A stretch of 64,000 nucleotides of DNA from Batrachochytrium dendrobatidis JAM81 (lineage: Eukaryota > Chytridiomycota > Chytridiomycetes > Rhizophydiales). A program made the position numbers and the translations under genes. The first letter of the stretch is position 1. Each line of letters starts with the position of its first letter. The notes under the pieces were generated by a model. The model worked only from the letters and a program-made list of their open reading frames with translations. It did no database searches and was not told where the DNA came from. This document shows, one piece after another, positions 34,960 through 46,949 of the stretch. The DNA lies in the NCBI RefSeq assembly GCF_000203795.2, contig NW_006281107.1:196965-260964 (forward strand). Reading direction: 5' to 3'.

Positions 34960-36584
34960 TCAAGCTTTCTTGTGAGTGGCCTTTGAATGCTTACTACCAC
35001 GGAGAGTATTACCAAGTTGCGACAATGATCTCCTGAGAGTAGATGTGAGATCTGAACTTGAAGTACTTGGTTGTTCAGGCAATCTAACAGTATTCATCAA
35101 ATTCATGATCAATATCAATCGATACACCCACACATCAATATCAAGCAACTTACTGTGATGGTGACCAGAGCACTTCATGACCGTTTGAAATAATAGGATA
35201 ACCATCAGCCATGACTTCACATCCACATCCAGGACCAAATCCAATGCGTGCATTTTGTAAATCAAATGTGACTATAAGTCGGTTCATAAATGGTATACCA
35301 AGAATTGCATTGTCACTTGGACCAACTTCTACAGAAAACAGGTCTATAATCCAACATGTATATTAGTCAGGTTAATCAAACAACACATATTGCATACAAT
35401 TGTCAAATATTTACAATTTTTAGAATCAATTCTCTTTAGATAGTCTTTGGGACCCAATTTGATTGCTACAACAGAGTTGCGATTGTCATCAGTTACGGGA
35501 GTTTCAGAATACATTACGATTGTGAGTGACGGCAGCTTGTTCCATTCGATATTAAAACTGGATTTGGGCATTGGATAGTGTTTCCAAAATATGTTATCAA
35601 TATCTTCCGGGCTGAGCTTGCGCTTAAGCATACTATTCTTGGCAGTGATCGCACCACTATCAAGAATAGCGTCAACCAATGCTGTCACGACTACTTCAGG
35701 AAAACGCATATATACAAAGCATGTATGTATATATGAATACAAAGTACGTCCGTTTTCCACAACTTGCTGAAATCTCTCGGGCAGTTCCACTTGTTCGTCA
35801 TCGACTAGTATAATTCTGATGTTGACAGTATGGCGATCGGTTGTTGGTGAGTTTACCCATGCAACACTTGTTCCATCTGTTCCGCATTTTGCAGTTACGT
35901 CCGTGTTTCCTATATTGATGAAGCTATTTGAAGTCATGCCATACGGACATAGTTGAATTCCAATCTCGTTATTGGGAATGGTACCACCATTGTACAAACT
36001 ATCCAACACAGTGATTTGTGGACGACGCTTTGACAACGAGGGATAACCAATCCCAAATACTCCATCAAAATTTGGACTGATACCAACTATATCTGGCGAT
36101 TGTTTTTCAACTGCTACTACTGGTAACCCAATGCCAGTTATTTCGGTACCCGGAATCGTCACAGTGGCTGTGAAACTAATTCCTCTATACTCTTTGCCTT
36201 TGTAATCTATAGTAACGTGTCTCCCACTTATAATACTTAGTATATCCAAACCTGCATTGTTTTTTGGAGTAGGATATGGTACGATCGTATCAGAAATTGA
36301 TGAATCGACATATAAACCCAACTGTTTTAAACAAGTGTGAGATTGATTAAACGTGGTGCAAATTGATATCAAACTACAATAAATGACATGATACATACAT
36401 CGATTCCATAAATATTGAATTTCATTGTGTAACATCTGTTAGCATCACGGCTCAGTTCAACAGGTGATCGTTTTGACAGCCTATTGTTTGATGGACTGTC
36501 AATTCCAATCGGTGAATGTAATGAAACTCGAACTGCAGCAACCGCTTGTAACGCAAGTATAACGCATTCTAGAGTAATCAACAT
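34960..36584 (-). CDS. Secreted aspartyl-protease-like protein (A1 fold), copy 2, probable pseudo-peptidase
   Basis: Four exons on the minus strand: 36584-36399, 36321-35415, 35343-35154 and 35083-34960, giving 468 residues. Exons 1-3 (186, 907 and 190 bp) and all introns (77, 71 and 70 bp) have exactly the lengths of copy 1. A signal peptide (MLITLECVILALQAVAA) is present. The first active-site block reads VDSSISDTIVP (D68-S-S). The second position, D in active enzymes, is H261 followed by T-C. The fold landmarks FDGVFGIGYPSLS and LGIPFMN-type C-terminal lobe remain. So this copy too keeps the fold, secretion signal and reading frame while lacking the canonical catalytic pair. The short tail (about 41 residues) differs from copy 1. 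Confidence 0.85.
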
Positions 36585-36960
36585 TGTATAGAGTAGTGTG
36601 ATGAAAGTGTTTTGGATCTGATACATGACTGTCGTTTTATAATGACGGTAACTTCAAGGGCGGCAATCGGCACTTTTCAAACGGATATTTATAAAAAACG
36701 CCAAAGCACCATGCAGGGTCAACAAAGCCAAAAACACTCTGTAGGGTGAATCGATATACAAGCATCGCTGTTGGTGGAAAATCAACCTCGGTAGTATTCT
36801 GTGTTGATCTCTTCGATTGCGGTCATGTATCCAGTGATCGGATAGTGTCAGATCATTACCCTGATTATGGATAATTATCATCACATATACAATCCATTAC
36901 TACAACATATACTGACACTGTATACCAAATATTTGACTGATTGTTCAATTGGTCATGGTT
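36585..36960 (-). promoter_or_regulatory. Duplicated upstream flank of aspartyl-protease-like copy 2
   Basis: Inverse match to 3936-4330. It contains the CATTATAAAA-type box (36,635-36,645), the paired CACCCTA/TAGGGTG words near 36,700-36,755, and the GTATACCAAATATTTGACTG end near 36,920-36,940. Confidence 0.6.
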
Positions 36961-38513
36961 TTGATTTGTCCGAGTGATTCAAACCATGTCAAAATGGTTG
37001 TTGAAATATAAATATATATCATCCAAAGTTGATTCAGATTGTCGCTAGCTGTAATCTGTTGATCTGTCAATGTGTGACCATGTGTCAATGCACACAGTAA
37101 ACTTGAAACCAACTTGCATAATTGTCAATGTTCAAATCAAAACCGCAAAGTTTCATTCTATTTATCATTGTTCATTGTTTATGGCTCATGGCTCATGGAT
37201 AGCTGATCAATAAATCACATTCGACATGATTGACATGATTGTTTTGTTGGACATATTTCAGTAGATTTGTTTAGTTACGATTTCAATCAACTCAACAGCT
37301 TTGGAAATAACAGTGGTAGCGTAGTAAATGGTTTTAATAGCAACAATTCATATCGATTTTGCAAGATTCATATTTTTGATGTAGAAAATCATGGTTTGTA
37401 ACAACTATTTGTTGTGTATACATCATAAACTATCAACCATTTGGTCATGCATCAACACCAATGTACAGTGTGACATGGTATGTTGAATAGATTCAATGTT
37501 GATTCAATATTCCCAATATTCCCAATACTATAAACAACATATGGACACCAAATAATACCAGTTTTTCAACCGATATTCACAACTAAATTAGTCAGACTAT
37601 TTATCCAAGATGTGCAACTCAGACCAAACATCATGTGTACAATGGTGGATGGTTTGCATGTTTGAATAATGGACAACGTTCAGTGCTAGATTCATATCCA
37701 ATGTAAATCATCAAGTGATGGCAGGGTTTTCAACAAATAGTTTCGATTACATTTTGACCAATAGCAAGTGTTGATTGGAGGTGATCATCAATCAACAATC
37801 ATGGACAAAACTCGTTCAACTATATAGTGGATGAATGTAACATTGCATGATTGTCTACTTATCAGTGATATGTATATTAATGACATGAACAAACAAATGT
37901 ATGATATCATTAGTACAGGTTTTGATCAAGGTTTTGAAAATCAACTTCAAGTCTTTGCGCCAGGTTGTCATAATCTTGAATGACTGATGACTGTCAGTGC
38001 AATATTCCTGCTCAATACGTTTATGGACACGGTAGTTTCAGGAAATCATTGCATGATTGGTTACTTTGACATGTTGGATTTACATGGTACTCAATGGTAT
38101 GATTGATAGGTCAATTGGCAATTGTTTCGTGTTTTTAGTCATTTATTTGCCTGCAATAAAAGCGGCTTGATCTCATATACCAGGAGTTTGACAAAAATAC
38201 AAGACTCATTGTCATGACACTATTTCAAGAGTAGTCATTGCACATTGGTGTTCACCAGACAAACAAACCATCGAGTATAGCGTATTTTTCAATTTTCAGT
38301 TTTTGGCATTCAGGTTTGGGTTTTGATCAATCGTTGAACCAAGACTAAATCATCATTGGTCGTTACGGCTGGCCAAACAAGCTTACTCGATAAATATTAC
38401 AAATCATATAACCCAAATCATCAAAATCACTCCAAACTGCTGACAAGTCATTGACAAGTCACCGCCAAGTTGGTTGTTGCTAATTCATCAGTGTTGGCAG
38501 CTACAATAATCAA
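36961..38513. other. Spacer, no gene seen
   Basis: About 1.5 kb of AT-rich DNA without a supported gene, RNA or clear repeat. Confidence 0.4.
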
Positions 38514-40613
38514 TCAACATATGTTTTGAAAATTGTTTTGAAAATCGATTCGCACAATCTGCACAACTTTTGGACGAGTCATGATCCAAGATACTATCGC
38601 TGTTGGTTTTGATGTTATAACCAATTCAATGCCACATCCAAATGTTTTCAAAATCATCCAAAAACTATTGTGTTGACAAGCATGTATATTGGCATTGATT
38701 CCATTGTAAAAATAGTCGTATAGTTTAGAGTGATTGCTCGCGAGGTCAACAATATCACCACATTCACGAAATGGAACTTTTACAAAGCTACAAATCATAT
38801 ACTGCATGCATGTCGTTGGCATCGAGTCTGTGATTGTTGAACAGTGTTATTGTCTTGATTGTAGTCAGTCCACCAAATCCAAAATGTGTTGGGTTTGAAA
38901 ATACTTTATATTTTCAAAATCATTGATCTGACAATTAGGTCGCATCTTGTTGAATCCCAGCCTGAATATTTGACACCAGCTGTTGCGATTGCATCCAATA
39001 AACTAGCATTGATGCTTGTATCATGAATACCCTGAATATCAGTCATGGCATTATCCATACATATACATAGTATGTTTGGTGGCAATTTGTATCCAAATGC
39101 AATTTTGGATTTGGCATTGTCATGCAGTCAAACCATGTTTTTTGCAAAACATCGGTAAAGGATTGGTAAACATGCGGATCTCAACCACAAATCGTTCAAA
39201 AGTTACAAATACAAGTCATCAAAAAATGTATATCGTTGTCATCAGACAATTTACCATCACACTGCACGACACTTGTACAAAGTTTGTTGGACAAAACTTG
39301 GTTGATATCTAGGATACGGTTGAAACTGACAAGCATGTGTGTTCATATTGTCACCAGTGTTGTATTTGATATTCAATCAGTGTGTATTACACTGTCTGAC
39401 CAATATTAACCACACTACACTAAATAATCAAATGCCAAACAATCTGTAAACAGAGCAAGACACCACTCTAATTCATTATTTGCCACAAACTACCGACTGA
39501 TCAAGTGTCGTTGAGATATATAACACACTATCAAGACGTGTAATATGTCGAGTTGCAACAACACTAAATACATAATAAATGCATAAATGTCCATTTTTAA
39601 TGGTATTGGCTGTTGTATAATGGCTTGAGCAACTTTTTAAACAGCGAAATTGATGTTCAACATTGTTGCGCAAGCCATTTCAACACAAACGCATTTCCAA
39701 GCCAACCCATATTAATAACTGTATCAGTTGTATCAGCTGTAAACCATACTGTAAAATGATGCTATGTTTGGCATGTATTTGACATGTACATGTTGTACAT
39801 TTTCGATTGCCATTTCATGTATTGGATTATCAGCATAATAAGCGCAGTATTTCAGTCATTCAGATTCCTTGTTTTGGGAATGATCATTTCTGTATCATTT
39901 TTTGCTGAAATGATAATCAGTGTGTCATTGTGAATTACTGTTTGAACCAAAGTCAGTACTGCAAGCACTCGAGTGCTACTCTAATCAATTGAGTTGAACT
40001 GACATTGGTATTGATATCAGCAAGAAATCCAACTGATTTCCAAATTGAACGAATTGATTCCAAAATATTGTTATCCACAAACATAAATGTCAATTGCAAC
40101 ACTTTTATCAAATCTATTGGATATCAAATCCAGTAACCCATTGTAACAAGCCTTGAATTATGTCTCGGAACAATGCAGCCATGACAAAATATAACATTTT
40201 ACCAGGTTTGCTGTATACAACAACATATATTTGGAGCAGAGTTTGAACATATAGTTGCGCAGTTATTTGAAGTTTGTGTGTTTCTAGTATCATACCCAAA
40301 ATGTGTGTTATTCCATCATCAATAATTTGCTCACAATACACTAACACTATTACTACACAATCAGTTGTCAATGACCATGAGTAGTATATGTAGTGCACTG
40401 GATGATACCACTTGTTTTAAGCAAGACTGCTAAAATATTCAAAAGTTGACGACATACTTTGATACATTCGTACATGATGATTGTGATTGATATTGAACGC
40501 ATTTGGGTTGTGGTTGCAATGTGAATTCTGGTTTTAGAACTAATCAGAATCGGATTGTCTGGAATTGCCTGGAATTGTTGTTGTGCTAGATTGGTGTTTT
40601 CACCTATAATCAC
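38514..40613 (-). pseudogene. Decayed minus-strand coding relics
   Basis: Three protein-like stretches lie on the minus strand: 38822-38514 (FVKVPFRECGDIVDLASN, then a helical segment), 40398-40114 and 40613-40368 (ISITIIMYECIKVCRQLLNI). They are helix-rich and leucine-rich like ARM/HEAT repeats, but stops and frame changes separate them and there is no start region. I infer a long-dead repeat-protein gene or several fragments. No family can be named. Confidence 0.3.
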
Positions 40614-40965
40614 TGCTAAATTTGATTCAAAGTTGTCAGGTGTGATATCCTGACAAATGCCGACATTATCAAAATGCTTACCGTATACAAGTTGATTAAA
40701 GTTGCAAGTTGTCTGCCAAACTCATACTTGATGCTTCAATCGGACACGATTAGATGGTACAAGGATGTGTCAACAGAGCCATTATTTGTCAAAAAGCGTA
40801 TGTTACAATAGTAAACTTGAATTTGGAACTTTCCATGCTAAATGCATATCAATCCCTTGAATGGACACAATTGTATGATGCCAGTTGTATTAACAACATT
40901 GAATTATCAAATAATTGGAACAATTGGAATGATTGAAAATATGCCATTTCAGTTGTAAAATACAA

Positions 40966-42717
40966 CTACCACTTTCTACTCTTCAAATCTGGTTGTATTA
41001 GTGGGAGTTGTATAACGTATTGCTTCAATCCATGAATGGGTTGTATCTGCTCTGTGCCATCAATTGGTTTGAAACTCTGCTTTTTGAACCCTTTAAACCG
41101 ATGAGGCGGAACCACAAAATAAAGTTTGGGTTCATCATACAAACTGCACAGTTTTGTAAGAATATCAACTCCACAAATAGGATGTTCAGCAACAGCTGTA
41201 AATTGGAACATTCCCTGTCGACTGAGTGAATCAATTGCTGCAAAATTATCGTCATCTGTCGGTTCGTAATAGTTGCCATCAAGTGCTGCAGCAGTAGGGA
41301 TAGTATTTATTCCAAATGTAATTCGTTGGCCATTGAGTGCATCCAAAGTAATATCTGTCACTGTACCATCTTCCAGGCATCTGCATTTGAGAGTTTGTCC
41401 ACCAGTACAAAAAACCACATGTCCGTATATTTCAAACAAATGTCTTGAAATTTTGGTTGGAATACTACCAAACATTTGCTGCAGATTGGTAATCATTTGA
41501 GCAGAATGACGTTTCCAAAGCTGTTCTCCAATATATCTTGAAGCAATATCAACATGCAGGAATCTGTACTGTCCGTCGTCCGACACAATGGTATGAAGCA
41601 ATGTATGAGTATTTGCAGATATTTTGATTGTGATTCCAATGTTTCGTACTCCTTTGACTGCATCAACATCAGCCAAAGCTTTCTCCATTGGATTTGATAC
41701 AATATCAAAAACAGAACGAGCTACACCACCATACATGCGATATCTCTCATTGATAGTCCCAATGGGTACATCCGGATAGCAATGACGTCGACAAGTCTGT
41801 AACTCATTCAAAGTCCAAACAGGAAAATACCATTCCCTTGCCATCTTTTGTTTGACGAACTCCTTGTATCCTTCAGACTGAGGAGATGACATGAACAATA
41901 CAATGCAACATGATGACATTGCAGTCATGTGTCCATCAACAATATACAATGTGTCTTGTTTCCAAACAATATTGGCCACTTCAAGTCCAAGTTCTGTGAC
42001 GAGTTGTTGCTGCAAGTCAAAGCATTTGTACGAGGATCCCACTTGATGAACAATCCGGTTTGGCTTCAAGGACAGACTTTTCGTGGTAAAGTCATCCATC
42101 AAGCGATGCAATATGTAGACAAAAAACAGTGACTTTCCGATGCCTGATGTTCCAGATATTGCAAATGATTCCATGCCACAATCAATTTGATCCAAAAGCA
42201 AGCCAAACACATCATGATAGCACTCTCTAACATATAGTTTTTGTATTTTGTCTTGGGTGTATGGGAAAAGGACATGATCTGTCGACTGTATGCATTCATC
42301 GATCAGCTGGGCGTTTGCAAACGACTTGAATTGGGTTGTCAAAACATTGGGTTCGGTACGTTGTCGTTTAGGAGAAAAGTCTTGATGGTTTGCTGTTGAT
42401 AAAGAAGTAGAACCTGCATCAAAAATGGCACTTTTGCTTGGTTTCCTGGTAGGTAGAGGTAAACAACCAATAACAACACAAAAACCATCTTGAGTAAAGT
42501 ATTCTTGAGGAAGGGAGTCGAGTAAAGCCCATTTGCTGATTAGTTGGTCCTTGTTACTGTTGGTGTATAGCTGGAGTTGAGGAGCATCGATGTCAGCCAT
42601 AACAGGACCATACTCTGCCTTGATAGCATCCTGAACGTCACTCGGGTCTTCAAAGTCAGTCACATCGATTTCAGTAGAAATAGTGTCGTATTCAACATTG
42701 AGGTATCGTTTTGGCAT
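40966..42717 (-). CDS. Crinkler-like protein with P-loop NTPase domain
   Basis: Single exon, 583 residues from ATG 42717. Residues of about 1-100 form a compact header of the ubiquitin-like type seen at the N-terminus of Crinkler (CRN) proteins, with no signal peptide. KRQRTE (117-122) is a possible nuclear localisation signal. A P-loop NTPase domain follows: Walker A GTSGIGKS (189-196) and a Walker B-like DTLYIVDGH. The C-terminal part (about 420-583) has a FEIYGHVVFC segment and ends in a basic tail. CRNs occur in oomycetes and chytrids and are thought to act in host cells or in inter-organism conflict. Here that is inference from architecture. The decayed relative at 56.6-59.4 kb carries a different P-loop subtype. 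Confidence 0.75.
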   Translation of the reverse strand: MPKRYLNVEYDTISTEIDVTDFEDPSDVQDAIKAEYGPVMADIDAPQLQLYTNSNKDQLISKWALLDSLPQEYFTQDGFCVVIGCLPLPTRKPSKSAIFDAGSTSLSTANHQDFSPKRQRTEPNVLTTQFKSFANAQLIDECIQSTDHVLFPYTQDKIQKLYVRECYHDVFGLLLDQIDCGMESFAISGTSGIGKSLFFVYILHRLMDDFTTKSLSLKPNRIVHQVGSSYKCFDLQQQLVTELGLEVANIVWKQDTLYIVDGHMTAMSSCCIVLFMSSPQSEGYKEFVKQKMAREWYFPVWTLNELQTCRRHCYPDVPIGTINERYRMYGGVARSVFDIVSNPMEKALADVDAVKGVRNIGITIKISANTHTLLHTIVSDDGQYRFLHVDIASRYIGEQLWKRHSAQMITNLQQMFGSIPTKISRHLFEIYGHVVFCTGGQTLKCRCLEDGTVTDITLDALNGQRITFGINTIPTAAALDGNYYEPTDDDNFAAIDSLSRQGMFQFTAVAEHPICGVDILTKLCSLYDEPKLYFVVPPHRFKGFKKQSFKPIDGTEQIQPIHGLKQYVIQLPLIQPDLKSRKW

Positions 42718-42873
42718 TTTATGAAAAGAAAAAGAGTAAAAAAGCAATTTATTTGTCAAATTGTAAAACAAAAATCGACTTTTTAATCGAGTCAAAATAA
42801 CAAAATTTTGGGATATTTCAAGACAATTCACACGATTTAAATATTTGGAAATTAGTCAAATTTACACCAGAAT

Positions 42874-42961
42874 TAATGTCTCATTAATGTGAGACATTAC
42901 TAGTGTGAGAGTGTTGACTTGCATTGTGTGAGACATTAGTAGTGTGTGAATGTGAGACATT
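42874..42961. promoter_or_regulatory. Repeated TGAGACATT motif upstream of the Crinkler-like gene
   Basis: A 10-bp perfect inverted repeat (TAATGTCTCA, 6-nt spacer, TGAGACATTA) covers 42,874-42,899. Two further TGAGACATT copies follow at 42,929-42,937 and 42,953-42,961. The cluster is about 160-245 bp upstream of the ATG at 42717. The same word recurs at 3501-3509 in the segment similar to this flank. It could be a transcription-factor site. Confidence 0.5.
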
Positions 42962-43295
42962 TCTGAATAGTTTAACAATCAAAAACCAACAACAATGACG
43001 TTTGAACTGGAATTCACATGACTTTCTTGTCTCCTATTTTATAAACACACTCACTTCCTTGTTAATAAACAACGCAATCGAATATTGATTCATTCCATCA
43101 CATCTTCAATCAACTGCAACACACTTGACAATAATGACAACCATCAATATGCCATCATATGTTCACGATCCTCAAATTCAAAAGTCAATTTGAAAACCCA
43201 TTTTTAAGCATCTACAAGTCTGCAATATCAGATTTGTGGTTGGTACATAATAGGTTGCCAATAAAAGTCGACAAATTGAGCAACTGCAATGTGCC

Positions 43296-45245
43296 TTGCT
43301 GTATGATAGTAACATATCAGAAACTATGAATGCTTTCAAAACCAAAAGTCTGCAAACGATGTCACTGCTGGCTTGTAGTCTCTGTTTACAAACCTACAAT
43401 CGACATATTCACTGGATTCGTATAATGGTAAATGCTGAACCACAAACCGCTGATGATATTATTATGGACAATGCTCATATTATTGGAAATCAAACGATTG
43501 GTGCAGTTTCAGATGCTGTTTCATCACACAGAAAGTCTTGCTACAGAGTCTGAATACAATAGCAGTGAATCTGCAGTTTGACCCAACACAGTCAATAATT
43601 ATCGTTTCAAACTCGAATCAAGTGATGATGTTGCTGTTTCAGATGCACTCAATGTCATCAATGCAGTAACATTGAAACCAACTCAAATCATTGATCATGA
43701 ACCAATTTACCGTGTCTTGATAAAAACACTGATAAACCATTATTCATACATGAACTTGTCAAAAGTATGAACTGATTGCTGACCAGATGTTTAAAGTGGA
43801 ACTCAAAACAGTGCAACTCAATGTGCAGCTTTACCACAACTTTCCCGCTACAAAAAATACAGTCTTGGAACTCAAAGTGTACATCAACAATACTTGTGTG
43901 TATCGACCATCAATGATGTTGTTGGTGTAGCATACACAATGTGCATTGCATAAACGCTTGTTTGTTTGCTGGAGCTATTTCAAGCAAGCAAAAATACTAA
44001 AAGGTTCAGTTTGATGAATGTCTGGTGTATATTTACAATGAATTCAAACTCGAGAGATTGTCGTATTTTGCATACAAGACATACTACAATATATTACAAC
44101 AATATCGTGTATTTCAATATGCACCCATTCGATTTACAACAGTGGCATAAACATCATCACATTTGAACAATGGTTCAGTCGTACAAAGTCCAATAACAGC
44201 CATGAATTGTATCAGACATGAACATACTGGTGCAAAATTCACATCAAATAACACACCGCAACAAACATGTTTCTGGTAGATGGCGGAATTGATGTCATTG
44301 ATTTTCAATTACACGATATTGATGTTGAATGATTCAATAAACTATACTCATCGACTTTGTGTACTTTTTTTCAGTTGCATCGTTTCTGATTCCGAGTTTG
44401 AAGCATAATAGTTGCGACAGCGCTGTTGTCCAATTTGCTTGTTTTGTGAATAGTAATCATGATACCACTTGTTTGACGCTTCCTGTTGTTGAACTGGATA
44501 TGGATGTCAAATTTGGATGCCAAATTTGGATGCATTGCAAGTAATTGTTGTAGTTTTTGATCGAGTCAATGAATGGCATTTATAGTTGCTCTAGAAAACA
44601 AGTTGTTTGAAATGTCCTGTCATATGCCATATGTTTTGTTGTTTTCATGTTCACTAATTGTTGATAATGCATCCAATTGACTTCTGTTTTGACGCTGCTT
44701 ATTTGTCATTGTTGGATCTGGGTTTCTAGATTCAGTAACAAACGTTTCAGCAATTTGGATGTGTTCAAATTCATAATACTTGCAAGTCTGAATCATTTGA
44801 TCATCATCTGAAATTGGATACGAGTAATCATTTCCACTAACCACAGTATACATAGTATACACAGCATTACTGTATATTGACTTGTATTTTACTCAAAGGT
44901 TTGTCCATTCAGTATTCCAACACAATTTCCAACATTGATTGAATGGTTTGTAGTGTTTGTTTTAATTGAACCACTTGATGGATCACTTTCATATCTTGAT
45001 TCAGCAATATCACCAACTGCACAATGATGTATGTGATTGTAGTCAAACACAATATGTTGCAAGGCATTAACGTATTGGTTAGTTTTAGTATATTCTTGAT
45101 AAAATGCAATGATGTTTTGTAATGACGTGTTGAATCCTTCAATCAAACATTGTCTGTTGTGATTTCCAACATTGACAGTGACATGGCAAACACCTTTTGC
45201 TTGTGACAGACTTTGAACAAGTGTATTGCTCTGTTTGTTGTACAA
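43296..45245. pseudogene. Decayed coding relics on both strands
   Basis: On the plus strand, 43.3-44.3 kb has consecutive open stretches broken by stops and shifts. They read as one Asn/Val/Ser-rich protein (for example NYRFKLESSDDVAVSDALN near 43.6 kb). On the minus strand, 45245-44889 and 44862-44620 encode a further broken protein (TNTTNHSINVGNCVGILNG; NDYSYPISDDDQMIQTC) in two frames. Neither has a start region or a recognised domain. I infer at least two dead genes of unknown type. Confidence 0.35.
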
Positions 45246-45497
45246 TGCACGACATGGTCAGTTGGTGATATCATGCAAGTATGACTGCTAGTTACAATCA
45301 ACACTGGTTGTTATCAGGTCATTGATGTATATGGAACAAACCATGTCAATGTATCAATCAACAATCCAGTAACTGTCGATGTAATACCAAACACAGTATA
45401 CAGTCAATGATATGGTTGTTGATCCATTCACAATATTCTATAAATATCAACACACCAGAAAGTTTAAATTTATTCAAAACCAAATTCATTGACATCA

Positions 45498-46949
45498 TCA
45501 ATCTGGATCTGATTCTTCGAATTTCAAACCACGCCTTTTCATAAAATCCTTCAAATCTCGTCTGATATCGGGTACTTTTATCCTTGCCGCTACATACTCT
45601 TGTTTCAACTTCTTTTGAACCTCTGGATCGTATCTTGATCCAGATATTTCTTTGCCCATTGCTAACGTCATTTGTTGTTCAAATTCAAGGTCTACATACC
45701 TACGATATTCTTGCCATTTTTCGTCTCGTATTATTTTAGACGCTTCAAGCTTTTTCTTTATACGATTAAAGGTTCTCTGATCTTTTTCGTTTAATCCAGT
45801 CACTTGATTTGAAACAGTGTTGACAGACTCGTCTTGTTCCATTGGTTGTTGTTGGTCTTGACTGGAAGTGCTTGGATTAATTATAACAAATAGTGGTATC
45901 CAATATTTACCAGAAGTGCTTGGATTGGGTTGATCAACTGAGTCTTGACTGGGAATATTTGGATTAATTATATCAAATAATGGTTTCCAGTATTTGCCAG
46001 AAGTACTTTGATTGGGTTCATTAATTGAACCAGGCGCTTGACTGGAAGTACTTGGCCTGGTTTTATTGATTGGCCGTTTCCGACTTTGTTTGGAAGTACT
46101 TGGCCTGGTTTTATTGATTGGCCGTTTCCGACTTCGTTTGGAAGTGCTCGGACTGGACTGATCAATCGACTGTTGCTGATCTTTGTTGGGAATATTTAAA
46201 TCAGTTGCATCCATTAGGTGTTGCTGGGTTTGATCGGAAGCACTTGAACTGAGTTGATCAGCTGGTTGTTGGTATTTGTCAAAAGTGTTTGGACCGACTT
46301 GATCAATTGGGTCAGAAACTTGACTGGGAGTATTTAAACCAGCTATATCAAACAGTTCTTTCCATTCTTCAAAAGTGTCTGAATTGACTTCATCTATTAA
46401 GCGTTGCCAGTATTTGTCAGGGATGTCTAGACCGGGTTCATCAGTTGATTGTTTCCGACTTTGTTTGGGAGCACTCGGACCGGCTTGATCCATCGATTGT
46501 TGTGGATCTTGTTTGGAAGTGCTTGAACCGTGTTCATCAATTGGCCGTTTTCGACCTCGTTTGGAAGTACTTGGACTGGGTTGATCCATTGGTTGTTGCT
46601 GGTCTTGGTTATCAATATTTGAATCGGGTTTATCAATTGGATTAGATACTTGACTGAAAGTGCTTGAACTGGGTTGATTCACTATATTCTGCCAGTCTTC
46701 ATTGGAAGTGTTTGGATCAATCGGATCAAATATGCTTTTCCAGTTTTCGTCAAGAATGCTTGAATTAATTGCATCAATTATACTTTGCCAATCTTGGTCG
46801 GGAGTCTCTGGATTAGGTTTATCAGTTGGGCTGGACAATTGACTCGAAGTGACTGATGCTTTGGGTGAACGATCGTTATCAGTCGGTATCAGTATTGCAT
46901 TGGCAGTTGCTGCTGCGCTCAGTACAAATAAAATATCAACCAATTTCAT
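45498..46949 (-). CDS. Secreted low-complexity protein, family B copy 3 (longest)
   Basis: Single exon, 483 residues from ATG 46949. The frame is open further upstream, but only this ATG starts the family signal peptide (MKLVDILFVLSAAATANA). It is twice the length of copies 1 and 2 because the Ser/Pro/Gln region (about 20-390) carries many repeat units. There are D-Q-x-x-P-S-x-S-T-S type units, three to four SKR(S/G)RKRPI(N/D) basic units, and WK(S/P)(I/L)FD(P/I)I units. The C-terminal 90 residues are charged and helical as in the other copies. The gene lacks the poly-(Asp-Ser) tail and ends ESDPD. The repeats likely expand and contract by unequal exchange. Confidence 0.85.
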   Translation of the reverse strand: MKLVDILFVLSAAATANAILIPTDNDRSPKASVTSSQLSSPTDKPNPETPDQDWQSIIDAINSSILDENWKSIFDPIDPNTSNEDWQNIVNQPSSSTFSQVSNPIDKPDSNIDNQDQQQPMDQPSPSTSKRGRKRPIDEHGSSTSKQDPQQSMDQAGPSAPKQSRKQSTDEPGLDIPDKYWQRLIDEVNSDTFEEWKELFDIAGLNTPSQVSDPIDQVGPNTFDKYQQPADQLSSSASDQTQQHLMDATDLNIPNKDQQQSIDQSSPSTSKRSRKRPINKTRPSTSKQSRKRPINKTRPSTSSQAPGSINEPNQSTSGKYWKPLFDIINPNIPSQDSVDQPNPSTSGKYWIPLFVIINPSTSSQDQQQPMEQDESVNTVSNQVTGLNEKDQRTFNRIKKKLEASKIIRDEKWQEYRRYVDLEFEQQMTLAMGKEISGSRYDPEVQKKLKQEYVAARIKVPDIRRDLKDFMKRRGLKFEESDPD

